Notes: generated by a model from the sequence alone, not told the origin. 64,000 nt of DNA from Panicum virgatum (GCF_016808335.1 NC_053143.1:3691398-3755397); one strand, 5' to 3'; positions 48,978-62,400 are shown, counted from the first letter of the stretch. Numbers and translations: made by a program.

Positions 48978-51900
48978 TCAATAGCTGTCTTCGTCCGTCT
49001 CGGGCCTTCGGAGGTAATAGCGCAGACAATTGATCAGCACCTATACAAAAGCAAGTTAAAGAGTGCCAGGTGAACACAAGCAAAAATAACCATGTTTAGA
49101 TATACGAGTACGATGTTGCTTAAATGGCAAATGAAGTATCTAATTAAAACTTGACAGCACCTGAGATAAGGAGCTGTTTAGTTTTGCACCTCTGTAGCTC
49201 ACATGGAACTTGTCCTTGGCAACCAAACCCTGTTTAAGTATCAGATGTGAGCTGTGATGGCCTTAGCGACTACAAGGGCAAGAAGATGGAATATGGCATA
49301 CTTCAGTGTCGATCTCAGTAGACTCCACATCAATGTTTGTGTCAGCAATGATCTTGATTATTTCCAGAAGTAGGCCAGGCCGATCAGCTGTCTCTATGTA
49401 AAGCATGCTGTGCATATTCAACAAAAATTAATAAGGACGGAAAATTATGTGCATCACAGAAACAAAAAGAAATACATAGCAAATTCAAATTCTACTTCTA
49501 CATCAAATGATTCTGAGTGTGTGAGAGAGAGGCAAATATACATTTATACTTTTAGTTTTTTTTAGAACAAAAGCAAGTCCTCTTAGTCATTCAGAATACA
49601 ATCTTCCTGCAAACAACGCCATAGGAAAGTAGGGGCATGGGTAGCCCAAGGATTTGAATTCCTAGTCAGCGTGGCTGGCATCCTTAGCACAACGCCACAG
49701 GAAAGTAGGGGCATGGGTAGCCCAAGTATTTGAATTACTAGTCAGCCTGGCAACCTTAGCATAAAGACGAGTCGCCAGGTTTGTCAATTGTTTTACATGT
49801 ACTAGTGCAAAAGAGGAGAAATTCAAACTAAGCTCTTGGATTCGGAATCGGATCGCCATGATTTCTGAATGGTCTCTGTCAAAGTTCAAAGGGGGGGGGG
49901 GGGACATAGGTAAGTAGGTAGGCAGAGTAGATTCTTATGCCAAAACCAAAATATAGGGAAAATCTGACTCTAGAGTGAGACAGATTACCAAGCCTAGACA
50001 AAGAAAAGGGGCCTACACTGAGTTGTGTTGCCTATGCCTATCACGTTCTTGGCCTGTCCATCATGCTTCGAAACTTTCTGTTCTCTAACCCGATCCAGTT
50101 TCCTAATTACATGCCATGCGTGAGAAGTGATGATAGCTCTTCCCGAGCATCAGCGGGCTTGAACCTAAGAGGCTCATGCTTATGCCTTGCCATACACCAA
50201 CAGCTAATCCATCTTGAATCCACAAATGTATAGGACTACTTCATGAATTTCAAATATCAAGTGCATGCTAGGATAAACCATACACATAGGCATGCAAACA
50301 ATATGACATGACAACATATCATCGAACACGCAATATAACAATTATTCTAGAAGTGATGATACATTCTTGTATCATGCTAAACAAACAATACAACATCACT
50401 AGGAGCTGGCAGAATCAAACCTTCTTTTTGGACCATCATCTTCAACAACCACATGAGTTGCAATATCAATATCAATCTGCCAGTTCAAAGACTAAAGAAG
50501 TAAGTTTAGGATGAAGGCATCAAAGCACAAATCGTAGCATAACGACACAAATTTGAGGCCTAATTGTTTAAACTCTTGTAATTTCATAAAATTAAGAAAA
50601 AATCATATATTTTAATTGGAATGATATCTATATCCAAACAGCATGGTACAGTATAGCATCTGAAATTGCAGAATGAGAACATGCACTATACTTGCCTTCT
50701 TCTCAGGGGATTTTATCCCAAAAAATTCACCCATTGCTAACTTCTCGCTCGATTCCTATGGACCAATTGATATGATTAAAATATGCAAAGTAGTAACAAC
50801 AGTACAACACAGAGTCACAAACACAAGAATCTGAAACATACAGGATGATATTTCAGAAGATTGTTAATGATGGTTAGCCGTATCCTCTCTAACATGTCAG
50901 GGTCCTCGACTTTGCGCCCACTAGATATATACAAAAAGGAGGGAAAGATATTACAGTAAGAAATAATCCAAATAAAATTTCTCTTATGATTAATGAGATG
51001 CGGTATAGAATTTAAATGGAATCTTGGTCCAAAGGTACTTAGGGTGTTGTCTTCTCTTAATTTTCCCATCTACAATTGAACAAGGCATTTCAAGAAGGAT
51101 AGCCTATACTCCTAAGATTGATGAGATGAGCTGTAGCATCTGTACCAGGATTATATGATTTCAAAAGGCACTATGGTAGCTAAAAAATTGTGAAACATTA
51201 TTTCAACAAACCAATGAGTGTAGAGGGACGGAGTATAGTCAAGGAAACTGATCGAACAAAAGCTAATACATGCACAAGCATAAATGATCTGGCATTGTGC
51301 ACTTAACAGATTGAAACATTCAAAAAGTGATAGTTGAATACGTGCAGGAACAGTGAATGCCCCCTTTAGTTTTCTACAGAGACACAGACAAGTAGATGCC
51401 GTATACGAAAAATACAGTAAACATAAAGTGGCAAGCACCCACAATCGCATGATGTGGAACTTTGTTTTTGTGACAGCTGAGTCAGTTGCCACAGTTCCTT
51501 TCGTGACATCAAGGCCAAGGTCCTTGAGTGCCTTCATCTGCAAACAGTGAATACCAGGGCAAAATAATTGACAGATACGACAATTTAGAAAAACATGTTT
51601 TCGAGCCGAGCAGCACCAATACAAAGAAAAAGTGCAAGAGGAGCACAAGAAATTTATACCGTGTCAAGTAGTGGCCCCAAACGGTCTCCAAAACTCAACT
51701 GTACAATGGTCGCATCACGGTCTGAATCTTGATCTATCATGACGACTGGGACTGGGACTCCCTCATAAGATGTCTGGGATAAAATGTTTCCAAATAATAC
51801 ACATAAATACCACCAATCACCAGAGCACAGAATAAGTCCGAAAGCAGTGCCACAATACCAGTAGGCAAGAAATAAGAAAGCTGTACTTCCTAAGCCAACA

Positions 51901-52901
51901 TTTAATCGATTGAGTATGCAAGAGTAGTAGCAGATTGGCAGCTTGTATGCAAACAGCTCATGATGCCGGCAGATTGATAGAGAAGCTAGCACATATAATG
52001 AAAACTGCAAGGGTGTGCTTGGTTCCACCATATAAAGATATGTTCCAAGAAATTGTGCATGTGCAAAGAAAAAGCTATGTGAACATACCTTCGAAGAAGC
52101 TCCCAACACATTAGCTGAGTTGACAGATTGGCAACATATTCTGGTGGAGATGATAGAAGAAACAAGATATATGTCAGCAGTCAGCACATATAAATAATAC
52201 AGGGCCAGACGAGATACTACCGCACAGGAAAGATGCATTCAGAGAATTAAGGAACCATATATCATAAGAGTGGAACCTTGGTTAATCTGAAACTGAGTTC
52301 AGTGTTGAACAGATACAGGCACAAAATACGGGAACAGACCAAAATACACAAAAGAGTGTGCAGTTTTTTCCCCCATGGGAATCAATATCGAGATCCCAAC
52401 GACCAATTGCACAGCCCAGCTCGGCATAGGCGCGGGCACAATCATCTAAAGCGAATGTAGAGAATCAAACAAAACTCTCGCTCCATGGTTCCGAATCGAA
52501 ACAGCCCCGTTAACTTAAACAGTATCAGCTCGACAGATCGATTTCCTCTGTAACGAACGAACAAACAAAAGGGAACTGTAGCTGCAGCCGGCGACCGAGC
52601 TCGTCCCGTCACGAGCAGCGCAAGCGGGCACGAGCGCGAAACCCGCCGATTCGATCCGCGAACGCGCAGGCACCACCCGATCGCGACTCTCGCAGGAGTC
52701 CAGCACCACCACCACAAACACGCACGGAGCGAACCGGATTCGCGTGGGGACCAGAGTCGCTCACCTCCGCGCGGCCGCGAGCGGAGCAGGGCACGCGGAT
52801 CCGGAGCGGAGGAGCCCCCGCCGCGGCAGGCGGGAGACGGCCGCGGCGGCGTAGGCGGAGGGGGCGACGCCGACGAGGTGGTGGGAGGGGGCGAGAGCCA
52901 T
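48978..52901 (-). CDS. ACR11: ACR11-like ACT domain repeat protein, chloroplast
   Basis: Ten exons on the minus strand: 52765-52901, 52089-52140, 51660-51773, 51443-51537, 50842-50920, 50696-50755, 50421-50476, 49302-49407, 49161-49229 and 48978-49040. They sum to 831 bp and 276 aa. Residues 1-60 are Ala/Ser/Arg-rich, like a plastid transit peptide. The first ACT domain is at about 83-131 ([18 protein letters not shown]) and the second at about 199-250 ([20 protein letters not shown]). A linker with [11 protein letters not shown] lies between them. ACR11 and ACR12 are plastid proteins. In Arabidopsis, ACR11 binds glutamine synthetase GLN2 and glutamate synthase and is linked to nitrogen status. 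They lack the nucleotidyltransferase part of bacterial GlnD. Intron 6 uses a GC donor (AAG|GCAAGT); the nearby GT donor would create a stop, so the GC-AG choice is well supported. The other introns are GT-AG; the donor of intron 4 is weak. Confidence 0.93.
49614..49762 (+). repeat. Tandem duplication, 76-bp period, in ACR11 intron 7
   Basis: Two units, each with GGAAAGTAGGGGCATGGGTA, start at 49614 and 49690. A run of 13 G follows at 49891-49903. Both lie between ACR11 exons 7 and 8. Confidence 0.85.
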
Positions 52902-52964
52902 GGGGGCCGCGGCGGAGTCGAGTGGAATCGCTGTGGGCGGGCCGCTTGGGGAAAGGCGGAAAGG

Positions 52965-53085
52965 GTGGGCTGTCACGGCCCACCTGGAGCGTGACGTGTG
53001 CTTTTTTTTTTCTTTCTTTTTGCGCGCGCCACTTGGATCCATCTCTTGCGTTATTGGGCCAGGACAGATTGCTGGGCCGTTTTTC
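52965..53085 (-). promoter_or_regulatory. ACR11 upstream region with GGGCC motifs
   Basis: GGGCTGTCACGGCCCA (52968-52983), TTGGGCCAGG (about 53054) and CTGGGCCG (about 53072) lie 65-180 bp upstream of the start codon. These are site II-like words, as in the COQ5 promoter. No clear TATA box is seen, which is usual for plastid housekeeping genes. Confidence 0.4.
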
Positions 53086-53343
53086 TTTTTCTTTCTTAAT
53101 TTTTTTTTCTTTTCCCCTTTATTAACAAGTGCAATTTCTGATCGAGTGGCAAACTTTTTGTTTTGGACTTCTGTGCGCCGGGACTATACATCGCGCGTGC
53201 TACAAAATCACAATCTATCGCCTGAAGGACGTGCGCAGCACCGCAGTCCAAAGCACTCAGCCCAATAAATATTTGACATCCTGCATTGATTTGTCACATA
53301 TAGTGGGTCTGTGCCATGCATAATTTCCTGACTTTCTAGACCT
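53086..53343. other. Intergenic stretch
   Basis: T-rich in its first part. No gene is recognised. Confidence 0.3.
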
Positions 53344-53890
53344 CTAGGCATTGGCGGAGCTACATGGAGGTAAACATGGGCCATGCCCCCCTGGCCAGAT
53401 GAAATCACATAGCATCGTTTCAAGTTTAGTTGGTTCACTAACATAACACATTTACAACCATCCCAAAACAAAGTTGGTTCAATGACTTTCCTTCTTGGTT
53501 AGAGTATTCAGAGAGCAACCACCGTGCATATTGTCTTCTTTGCTTTATTTTTAGTAAGAATATAAAGAGAATAAGTGATTTTGATGTCTTCACAGTACAA
53601 GGTTTTGGCACACTTGAATGATAGATTGCTTCGGTTGCTTTTTACTCTACCAGTTTCAACAGTGAGCATTGAGTGTGCTTTTTCTACTTTGAAGATCATC
53701 AAAATAGGGCTGCGCAATACGATGGAAGACAAATTTTTTGGCAACAGCTTGCTACTATATATGTTTATAAGTTACGCAAAATGGCCCTCCCTACGACTCA
53801 TTTCTAGCTCGCCACTGCCTCTAGGTGCTGTATATTATAATGCTTGGAACACAGGTCTAATGCACATGACCCCAAACAAAGCTGTTTGAG
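53344..53890 (+). mobile_element. hAT transposon remnant with transposase C-terminal dimerisation domain
   Basis: The left edge, CATTGGCGGAGCTACATGG, resembles the ends of plant hAT elements of the TTF-zinc-finger group. A plus-strand frame (about 53580-53760) encodes LPVSTVSIECAFSTLKIIK, then GLRNTMEDKFFGNSLLLY. This is the hAT C-terminal dimerisation domain, in which the usual form is STVSxERxFS..K..K. Cys replaces the usual Arg in ERAFS. The rest of the transposase is missing, so this is an internally deleted relic. Confidence 0.75.
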
Positions 53891-55574
53891 CAGACACATG
53901 CATGCGTAGGCATAAAAAGCAACCTTTCTTTCTTTTTTTTTTGTGTTTTTCTTTTGTATTAATTCACTTCATATGCACCTTTTTACCGTATTCTGGTTGA
54001 TATTTTTTATTTCATTTTTATATTGTTTATTTCACCATTATTTTTTATTTTCTTTTTTTTATGTCTAAGCATATGAATGTTGTAGATATAGTAATACTTA
54101 ATATTTTTTTGTTATATTTTCTTATGGTTTGTGACTTTATTTTCTATTCATTCTTTATTTCTTATCTTTTTATTTAGTTAAAGTTTCTTACATTTCTATT
54201 TAGTTTTCTTTGACCGAGTCCGTTGATAGACTTCTTTCTCCTTTCCTTTTCTTTTCTTTTAGCCCTCCTAAATTTCTTTTTTTCTATATTCATTTTGTAT
54301 TCTTATTTTTTTTCTTTTCATGACCATGTCGACATTTTTAATTTTAACTCAACTTTTTTTCTTATTTGGAATATATTTCTTGTATATTATTTGATTTTAT
54401 TTGTTGGTGGGTGAATACGTTTTGTTCACTCTTATGAAATAATTATACATCTCATGTGATTTAAAAAAAATTCTCCTTAGGTGTATGCTCTACGTGATTG
54501 TACCATAGCCGATTTTTCATACTGACTCATCCGGTACGCAATATGCTTATAGTTCTTCATGTAAAATTATTTATTTGTGCGTAACTAATTTGTTCACAAT
54601 GCCAAATTATTTGTTCCTGCTGTAGACTAAATTGTTTCGTGAAGTTGACCCGTATGTTCGCGATATTAATTTTTATTATCTATCCTATACAATCAAATGT
54701 TCGTGATCTGTAATATTTTGTTCATTGCACACTATAATTTGTTCATTTTGTTTAACTTTTTGTTCATAGAAAATAATTATTTGTTCGTGTTTTTAAAATA
54801 TTTGTTCCCGAAATCTAAAATTAATTATTTAGTATTTAAAAAATATCGTGCAAACATAGTCAAGTGTGGTCTTGTTTTAAAGATTTTGTCATAAAAAAGA
54901 TAATAGTGCAATCCAAATTTAATTTGGATGTTCGGTTTGATAGTTAAAAGTTTTTTAAGTTTCAGATTTACATGGATGTAAGTGACTTCAGTAACGTCAC
55001 ATCTGTCTACCTCTGCATGCATGAAGAAGTTGTCTCCTATTTAGCACCAATTAAACAATAAATGGGCCAGTCCAAACTAATATTACACAATAAATTACCG
55101 TAGCACCCCATACACTTCAGGTGACGGTTCGTGAAATCACCCGAAGCGATGGATAATCGCGCCCCTTCGGGTGTCCTCATCAGGATCCGCAAATACAAGG
55201 AGTTGCTCGGGTGACTGGCAGTCAAACCATCACAAAAGGTCCAATAACTATTTTGTTTCGGAATAAATTTCTTAACAATATTTTTGTATTGCTGGAATAA
55301 TTAAAAAATGTTTTGGAAAAAAAAATTTGTTCTAGAACAAATTTGATTGGATTATATATGTGGACCAATTTGTTGGGCTAATTCAGGCCAAAACATAAAA
55401 TCTGAGGTGGAAGGAGCTAGTGGTGTGATGGCCTGATGGGTTTGGTGGGGGTCGCGGGTGACTCCAGCAGCGCCCTCAGGATCGGGAATCACACGGTGCG
55501 TTTCTTCTGATTTCTTTCTTGGAGATGGAACACAAAATGGGATTATCGCATGGTTACCGGCTTGTTTCTTGTTG
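53891..55574. other. T-rich and AT-rich intergenic region
   Basis: 53930-54420 is strongly T-rich on the plus strand, with CTTTT repeats. 54540-54830 repeats TTTGTTC-type words. No gene is recognised. The right end of the hAT element was not found. Confidence 0.4.
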
Positions 55575-55774
55575 CTTGATGGTTGATGCAGCTACAACCA
55601 CATGTAAGTCAACACGACCAACGTATTACGGTCCTAGTGATCCCTTCACGGTCTAACTTAGTTTTTATATAATTCTTGATGGTTGATGCAGCTACAACCA
55701 CATGTAAGTCAACACGACCAACGTATTATGGTCCTAGTGATCTCTTCACGGTCTAACTTAGTTTTTATATAATT
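55575..55774 (+). repeat. Perfect-length tandem duplication, 2 x 100 bp
   Basis: Units 55575-55674 and 55675-55774 both begin CTTGATGGTTGATGCAGC. They differ at two positions, both C to T from the first unit to the second. The duplication is recent compared with the surrounding repeats. Confidence 0.92.
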
Positions 55775-56466
55775 TTAGTTTAAAATTGTATAAAATTAGA
55801 TCCTGATCTTAGATTAGTTAGGCTAAATTTTACAATCCCAAACCATCATCCCTAATTATTTCATGTGAGAGTATGGATGGCAACGGGTCGGGTTCGGTTC
55901 GGGTGGAGTGTCTGGGCACCCAAAACCAAAACCCGAACTTAAAACCCGAAATCGACCCGAACTCCAATTCGGGTGAGAATTCATGCCCAAAACCGAAATC
56001 CGTGGATACCCGAAACCCAACGGTTAATCCGAAATCCGAACTTCTTTTACAAACTAGAAACTAGAAAGCAGCAAAAACATTCCACCAAGCAAGCAGATTG
56101 AGATGCAGCAGCAACTTAAGATCCAATTGATTCCCGGAGACAAAGCGCTCAAGTTGGCTCGCTCTTGATTCGCGGCCTGGAGAGGCGCGGCCGGCGAGGT
56201 AGCTCATTGGAGATCGCTGCGCCGGCGCGGCCTCCGTGCGGATTGCGACGCACGGCCTCCGTGCGGCCTGCAACGCGCGGGGCGCGGCCGTGCGGGGCGC
56301 TTCGCGGTGCGGCGGCGGGCGAAGCGCAGACGGTGGGCGGCCGGCGGCGAGCGGGGCGCAGCTTCTGTGCGACCGGTGACGCGCGGGGCGTGGCCGCGTG
56401 AGCAGCCTCGGTACGGCGACGGCGGGGCACAGACGGCGGGCAGTGCACTGGGAGTGCAGTGGCGGG
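55775..56466. other. Repeat-derived stretch: GGGTCGGGT-type end and GC-rich block
   Basis: ATGGCAACGGGTCGGGTTCG at 55876 and the many CCCGAA words to 56040 resemble the end of a common grass hAT-like or Mutator-like MITE family, though the opposite end is not seen. 56150-56460 is GC-rich (GCGCGGCC words) and codes for nothing I recognise. Confidence 0.35.
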
Positions 56467-59400
56467 TGTAACATTTCAAAAATTCACTAAGATAATTTAC
56501 ACGCTAAAAATAATTTTCAAAATAATTTTCATCATTGAGCTCAAATCATTTCTAAACCCTTCCCGTCTGAGCTCATAATTTCCCGAAATCCTTCCCGGCG
56601 ATCCGCCGTCCCGACACCCGCACCAATCACCGTCTCATCTCTCTGTTCTCCTCGTTCCGCGTGCATCATGTTCCGCCGAAGTCGTCGCATGCTCCCTACC
56701 GTCGCCGCGAATCCCGCCGGCGTCTCCTTTTCTTTTCCTCCTTTTTACCTTTTCCCTTTTCTCCTTTTTCTTTTTCTCCTTTTCTTTTTCCCTTCTCCTT
56801 TCTTCCTTCTTCTCTTTCCTTCTCCCTGTGTTCCCTGCCCACACGCGCACGCGTGCCCTGCTCCCACGTGAACCACGCGCCCGAATGCTCGCCGCGCCGC
56901 CCGTCGTCAAGCACAGCGCCGCCTCCCACGCTCGCGCCTGCCCGAGCCGTCCCGTCACCCTGTGCCGCCTCGCCGCTCGCGCCGCCGCTCCACGATGCTC
57001 CGAGCGCCATTAATTGCCGTGAGATGCCTACCGGCCGGCCAGCTACCTCGTTCCTTTCCTCCACCACCTCTCCTCGCCTATAAGTAGGCCCTTCGCGTCG
57101 CCCTCGAGCTCCACAACCCAGGCCACCGCCGCCCGCCTCCTCCCTGACCTCCCAGCACTGCCGCCACGGCTGCCATGGCCGCTCGCAGCTGGCCCTAGTC
57201 GCGCCACCTCCTCACGCCGCCCCAGCTCTGGGTAAGTGAGGGAATCAACTCCCCTCGACCCCCTCGTGCTCTTCCCCCTAGCCCCGGTCGCCGCCGCGCC
57301 CACAGTGCCGCCGCCATAGCGCCGCCGCCCGCCGCCCGCTGGCCCCCGTGGAGCCGCCTCCTCTCCGCGCCCCAGCCCGAGCCGAGGTGGGGAATGGAAT
57401 CTCCTCGTCGCTCTCCCCCTTTTCCCCCTATTCCCGCCTGCAGCCATGCCCCAGGGCTGCTGGCCCAGGTGCCGCCACCCCCCATCTCCCTGCTCTGTTT
57501 CACGGGAGAGGAACGGGAGGGAGGTTGAAGAAGGGCTATTTTGCCCAAAACCCCCTGCCCTTCCTGCTGTTCTATTAAGTGCCCCACCTCTCTATAACCC
57601 TTTTCCAAAAGAGGCCCTTCCTACTTTCTTTTTTGCAAATAAACCCTTCCACTACATGAAAATAATTCTAAATAGATCCTTGCTCTTTCCAAGGGTGACC
57701 CTGACAGTTTCAAATATTATAATCAAGCCCTTTCCATCTCAAAAATAATTACAAAGAGGCCCCTAACCCCAGTTTAGCCCCTAAACCCCTCTTCAGCCTA
57801 TCATTTCAAGCACCAAAAATCCTCTAATCACCCCGAAACTTTACCACCCCATTTCTAATATAGTTTTGGCCGTGCCATTAGAGAATCACCCGAAAATATT
57901 ATTCCTATCTCTGTAACACCCCAGGTGTTAATCACCTATAGTTAGGGTTAATCGTGTGTTTGACATCGTCATTAACACTAACCTCGCATGCATAAAATCA
58001 TTTAATTGCATTTTTGCTAGTTGTTAACACATGAAATGATGACTAGTTTTCAAATCCAATTAAAAATGCTTTGAAAATAACTTTTAAATTCTTGCTCAAA
58101 TGAACTTTTGCCTAAAAACAAAGTTGTAGAGTTTTAAACGGTGAACAACTTTCATGTTGGTGGTTTTTCAAGTTGCCACGCAAAAACTTGAGAAGAATTT
58201 GAATTTTGAAAAGGGTCATATTTCGAATTTGAAAGAGTTTAAAATTAACTTTTAAAGTAGGCTTCAAATGAAAAGTGCCTAAAAGAAAAGTTGTAGATCT
58301 CGAAATTTTAAGCAAGTTTCGTATTCAAAAGTTTTTCATTTAAGGCCACGAAGATGAAGAAAAGCTGAGTTTACAAACTGGACTTTGAAACATAGAGTTA
58401 TTTACAAAACTGCAATCACCTCCATCCCCTCCTCAGTTCACGCCGTCGCCGTCTCGGCGTCGAGGCCGTCACGCCGGCGCCATCCTCTGGCCGGCCACGC
58501 GCTGCGCCACGAGCCAAACCACCCTCGCGCCTCCTGTTTTCGCCCCAAACCACTCTCCCTGGCGACGCCTCGCGCTTGCCACGCGTCTACGATGCTCGGC
58601 CGGGCGACACGCCGCCAAACGCCGTCGCCCGCTCGCCGTCGCTGCGCTCCAGCCCCGCCGGCGAGCCTCCACGCATCGGCCATCGCGCCTCGACGTCCAC
58701 GCGAGCTCGTGCTTATCCCGTCCAGCGCCCAAGTCCGTTTTCCCCTCCCCTCCTTCTTCCTCGCGCTCACGCCGAGCCGAGCACGAACTGAGCCCGCCGC
58801 CGGTGCCCTCCGGCCAAACCTCGTCGCCCCCTCTCGATCCCTCGTGCCCCGACCTCCCTTACCTTGCCCTCCACCTCCTCCGCCACATCCCGAGCCCGTT
58901 CGAGCCAATCCCCGGCCGAATCGGCCCCTCCGCCGGCCGGCCGCCATTGTTGGCCGTCGGAGCTCCGCCCTCTCCCGTCGAGTACCCTCTCCCGGCCCTC
59001 CTTAGTCCGATTCGAGTGCACGGTGAGATTCCCCGCGACCTCCTCCTTCTCCCCATCCCTTTCCCCGCTCAAATCCCGCGCCGCCGTGGTCGCCGGGCTG
59101 TGCCACCGGCGCACGCCGCGGGCTGCTCCTGCGCGGGCCCGGGCGCCCCCGCCGCGCGCCTCGGGGCCGCAGGGCTCCCCTGGCCGCCGTGCTGCCCTGC
59201 CCTGCCGCCGCCTTGGCCCATCACCGGCGAGCCAGGCACGCCACGCCGGCGGCCATGGCCCTGGTGGCCATGGCGTGGCTTGCTTCCCGATTGCCACTAT
59301 AGTTTTGTCGTGTGATTTTGTTTCATTTCATGTGAAGCTTGCAAAATACTTAAAAAATAAAGAAAAATGCTAAAAATGCAAACTAATTTTTTTTAGTTTA

Positions 59401-62400
59401 CTTAAATCAAAATCTTCAGAGGAAAAATACCCATGCATGTTAAATGTTAGTTTTGCCCCTATTAAATTTTGTTTTGTGCTTAAGCTTGTTTAATTTATTC
59501 CTGCTGTTTTGATGCTCTGAAAATTATGAAACTTTGGCAGCAGCTTACTCTTTGCACGGGTAGTCCACTGAAAAATTTCCATGTGTAGAACCTTTGTGTA
59601 TGTTGCAAATCTTTTTATGCTCGATTTATTATGGCTAGGGGCAAAATAAATGTTTTCTTTTCGCAATAATTGTTAATAAAAATTTTCTTGCATGTGATAT
59701 CAATTTATTTTTATGCTGGTAAAGTTAGTTGCTATGTCATATCTGTAGGTTAAGAATTTGCAAGTGTTTAGCTCCTAGCCGCAGTTTTACTTTTTCTGTT
59801 ATGAAGTAAATTCTTTTTCGCAATGTACCTTTTTAACAGTGGTTTGGTTCCAGCTTAGCCCATGTGTTCTGGCATTAGGATCAAAATAGGTTGCACTTGA
59901 GAAATATTTAGTTCTATTTGCTTGTTTGTAATTAAATCTCTAATAAATCGTTGCCAAGTCGTTTCTTTCTTTTAATTGCCGTATTGCATTCAGAGTGCCC
60001 TGCATCATTTCATTGCACCGCTTTAACTTTTGCATGGGCATCTTTTAATACGTGTAGACGCCGTGAACGAAGCAGTTTATGAGCTGGTTGCTGAGCCGGT
60101 CCCGGAGCCGCACGCAGGAGAGCAGCAGGGGGACGCAGTCGAGCACGCTCCCGAAGAAATCGCTAACCCCGCTGACCTGCAAGGCAAGCCCCGGAGCATA
60201 ACCCTAATTTTAAGTATTCAATGTTTAATTAAGTAATTATGCATTTACGTTCTAGGAGTTGTATGGAAATCTAGTATGCATGTTCTCCCTAGGTACCCGA
60301 GGGTCAATACTAGTATACAGATGTCGATAGAAATGCTCTGCTAAGTAGGATCTCGGTAGAAGTCGAGTGATTCCTGTCGCTCGCGAGTTTTAAGATCTTG
60401 TTACTTGTGGCAATGTGGTTTGAGAGTGAATCAATGAGGAAAAAGAAATGAAGACCGGGCGGAGATGAAATGGGTTCTGGATATAAAATGGATGGAATTT
60501 AGCCTCCGCCTGTGTCGATTGAGGACCGTACCATTGTTGGCATTGTTGATCGAGGATTGAACAGTACTAACGACATGCCGGAAGTAAGAGGTAGTTGAAA
60601 CCGGTAAGCTGTGTACCGCTTTACAACGATAGTTTGAATTCCGACCTGCTACGCTGGGCGTGGGAGTTGGCGGGTGTTGGATAGGATGCCGCCTTCGGGT
60701 TCTCTGGGAGTTCACCAGGAGGGGCCCATCACCTGGGTTTTAGCAGGCGTGGTTCAGATGTCGTGGTAATGATGGAAACAGTTGACGCGCGTGGCCCGAC
60801 GGGGCTTACATGTGTCGTGTTGGTTAGGTCCACCTTGCAAGGTTAAATCGGATCGATTCGCCGTGACTCGCGGATATGAGAGCCTTGATCACTGTGTCAC
60901 ATCATAGTAAAGAAGTGAAAATGAGAAGAGAAGTATGATGAGATATGTTTGTGGTACTCTGTAAAGATTAATGTGATCAACCATGCTTGCTTTAGATGTC
61001 AGGCAAATCTAGTTGGTGCTTGATAAACTTAAATTGAGGTAAAATATTGAAAGTAAGGATCCACTATTAGTAACTTTTCAGCAAAACAAACTCCAGAGCC
61101 AAAAAGCCTTGCATGTCTAGATAATGAGCTAAGTATACCCTTAGTCAGGTAAGCCTTGCTGAGTATTAGTATACTCAGGGTTTATTGTTACCCTGTTTTC
61201 AGGTATTTATTGTTGGTCGAAGCTGACCAGGATTCACATCGGTGAGCTCGATGTGACATCCTCCCGACTTCGTAGATCTCGTGGTTTTCAAACTGAACTT
61301 TCTTTCTAAATTTCCGCTGCACTGTTAACTTTGATAACTTTTATTTAAATTTAATTGTAATACTTTGCTTTGTAAATTTAATTTTGAGAACTTTAGTCTG
61401 CTTGTAATCATCTGTGCTCGCCTTCGGGTGAGACTTCCGGTGTTTTCGATCCTTAACCCAGCAGGCTGCCATATTACACCGTTTTAAGTGCACGGTGGCT
61501 TGATTAATACTTAAAATGATAGTTAGCGCACTTAAGCCGGTTTAATTTGGGCGGTTCTGTTACAATCTCCATATCTTAATTTTCTCTGATTCGAGCTCGA
61601 CGATAAAACCTTTATTCTTTTTATTCATTGTGTGTTTGTTTGTGTGCGCCAAAGATACCGGTGTGTATGGCCTGAAGAACCGTACCGCGAGCAGGAACTC
61701 CCGGAAGGCTTTGAAGACGGCAAGTTCAATCTCATCATTTGATTGCATATTTCGACTCAGTTTTATAAACACAACCTATTGGCCTGATTTATAAAATTGC
61801 ATATGCTTTGACTGTTGAAAACATGGTTGGATAGCCACCCCTTGAATTGTTATAACCATTCCTTGACCACCTAGATTGATGTCTAAATTTGTATGATTTA
61901 TTCTATTTGGATGTTAATCGTTGCTAGAACGCGTAGGACCTTGTGCTTGAATTACAACACAACGAATACGGTACAACTTGTTTTATAAAAGGATAACGTG
62001 TGAGTGTGTGGGAAGGGAAAATGTGAAATGTTTGGAAACTAAAGAAAAGATGAACTTAGATGAGATGGATGATATTCTTGTGTGAATTGCCAAAGGGTGT
62101 GCTCATACCGGCATGGTTGAGTAAGGTTGGGAGATATCCATCTTGTCATAGTTAAGTACCGAGTTGATGTGTCATCTTGCCTAACTCAACTATCGTGCAA
62201 AACACTCGACCATTGTGTGTGGCAATGGCTTAGCATAAACTCTACTAGTTAGTCCAATAGCCATCAGGAGAGCTGAGAGCAACGGGTGATCAAGGAGAAG
62301 TGATAAGGTCGTGGTGACTTATGCCCCGGCTAAACCTCAGTGATAGGTCAATAGCCCCTTGGTGGAGTCCCTGTTGGCTAGTTAGGTCTAGCTAAGGTGG

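Noticed and set aside
56635..57608. Lys/Glu/Arg-rich and Pro-rich frames
   Set aside because: Low-complexity CTTTT-type sequence and GC-rich LTR sequence.
58385..59373. Frames of 170-206 codons on both strands
   Set aside because: They overlap each other in the GC-rich part of a gypsy LTR and have no domain.
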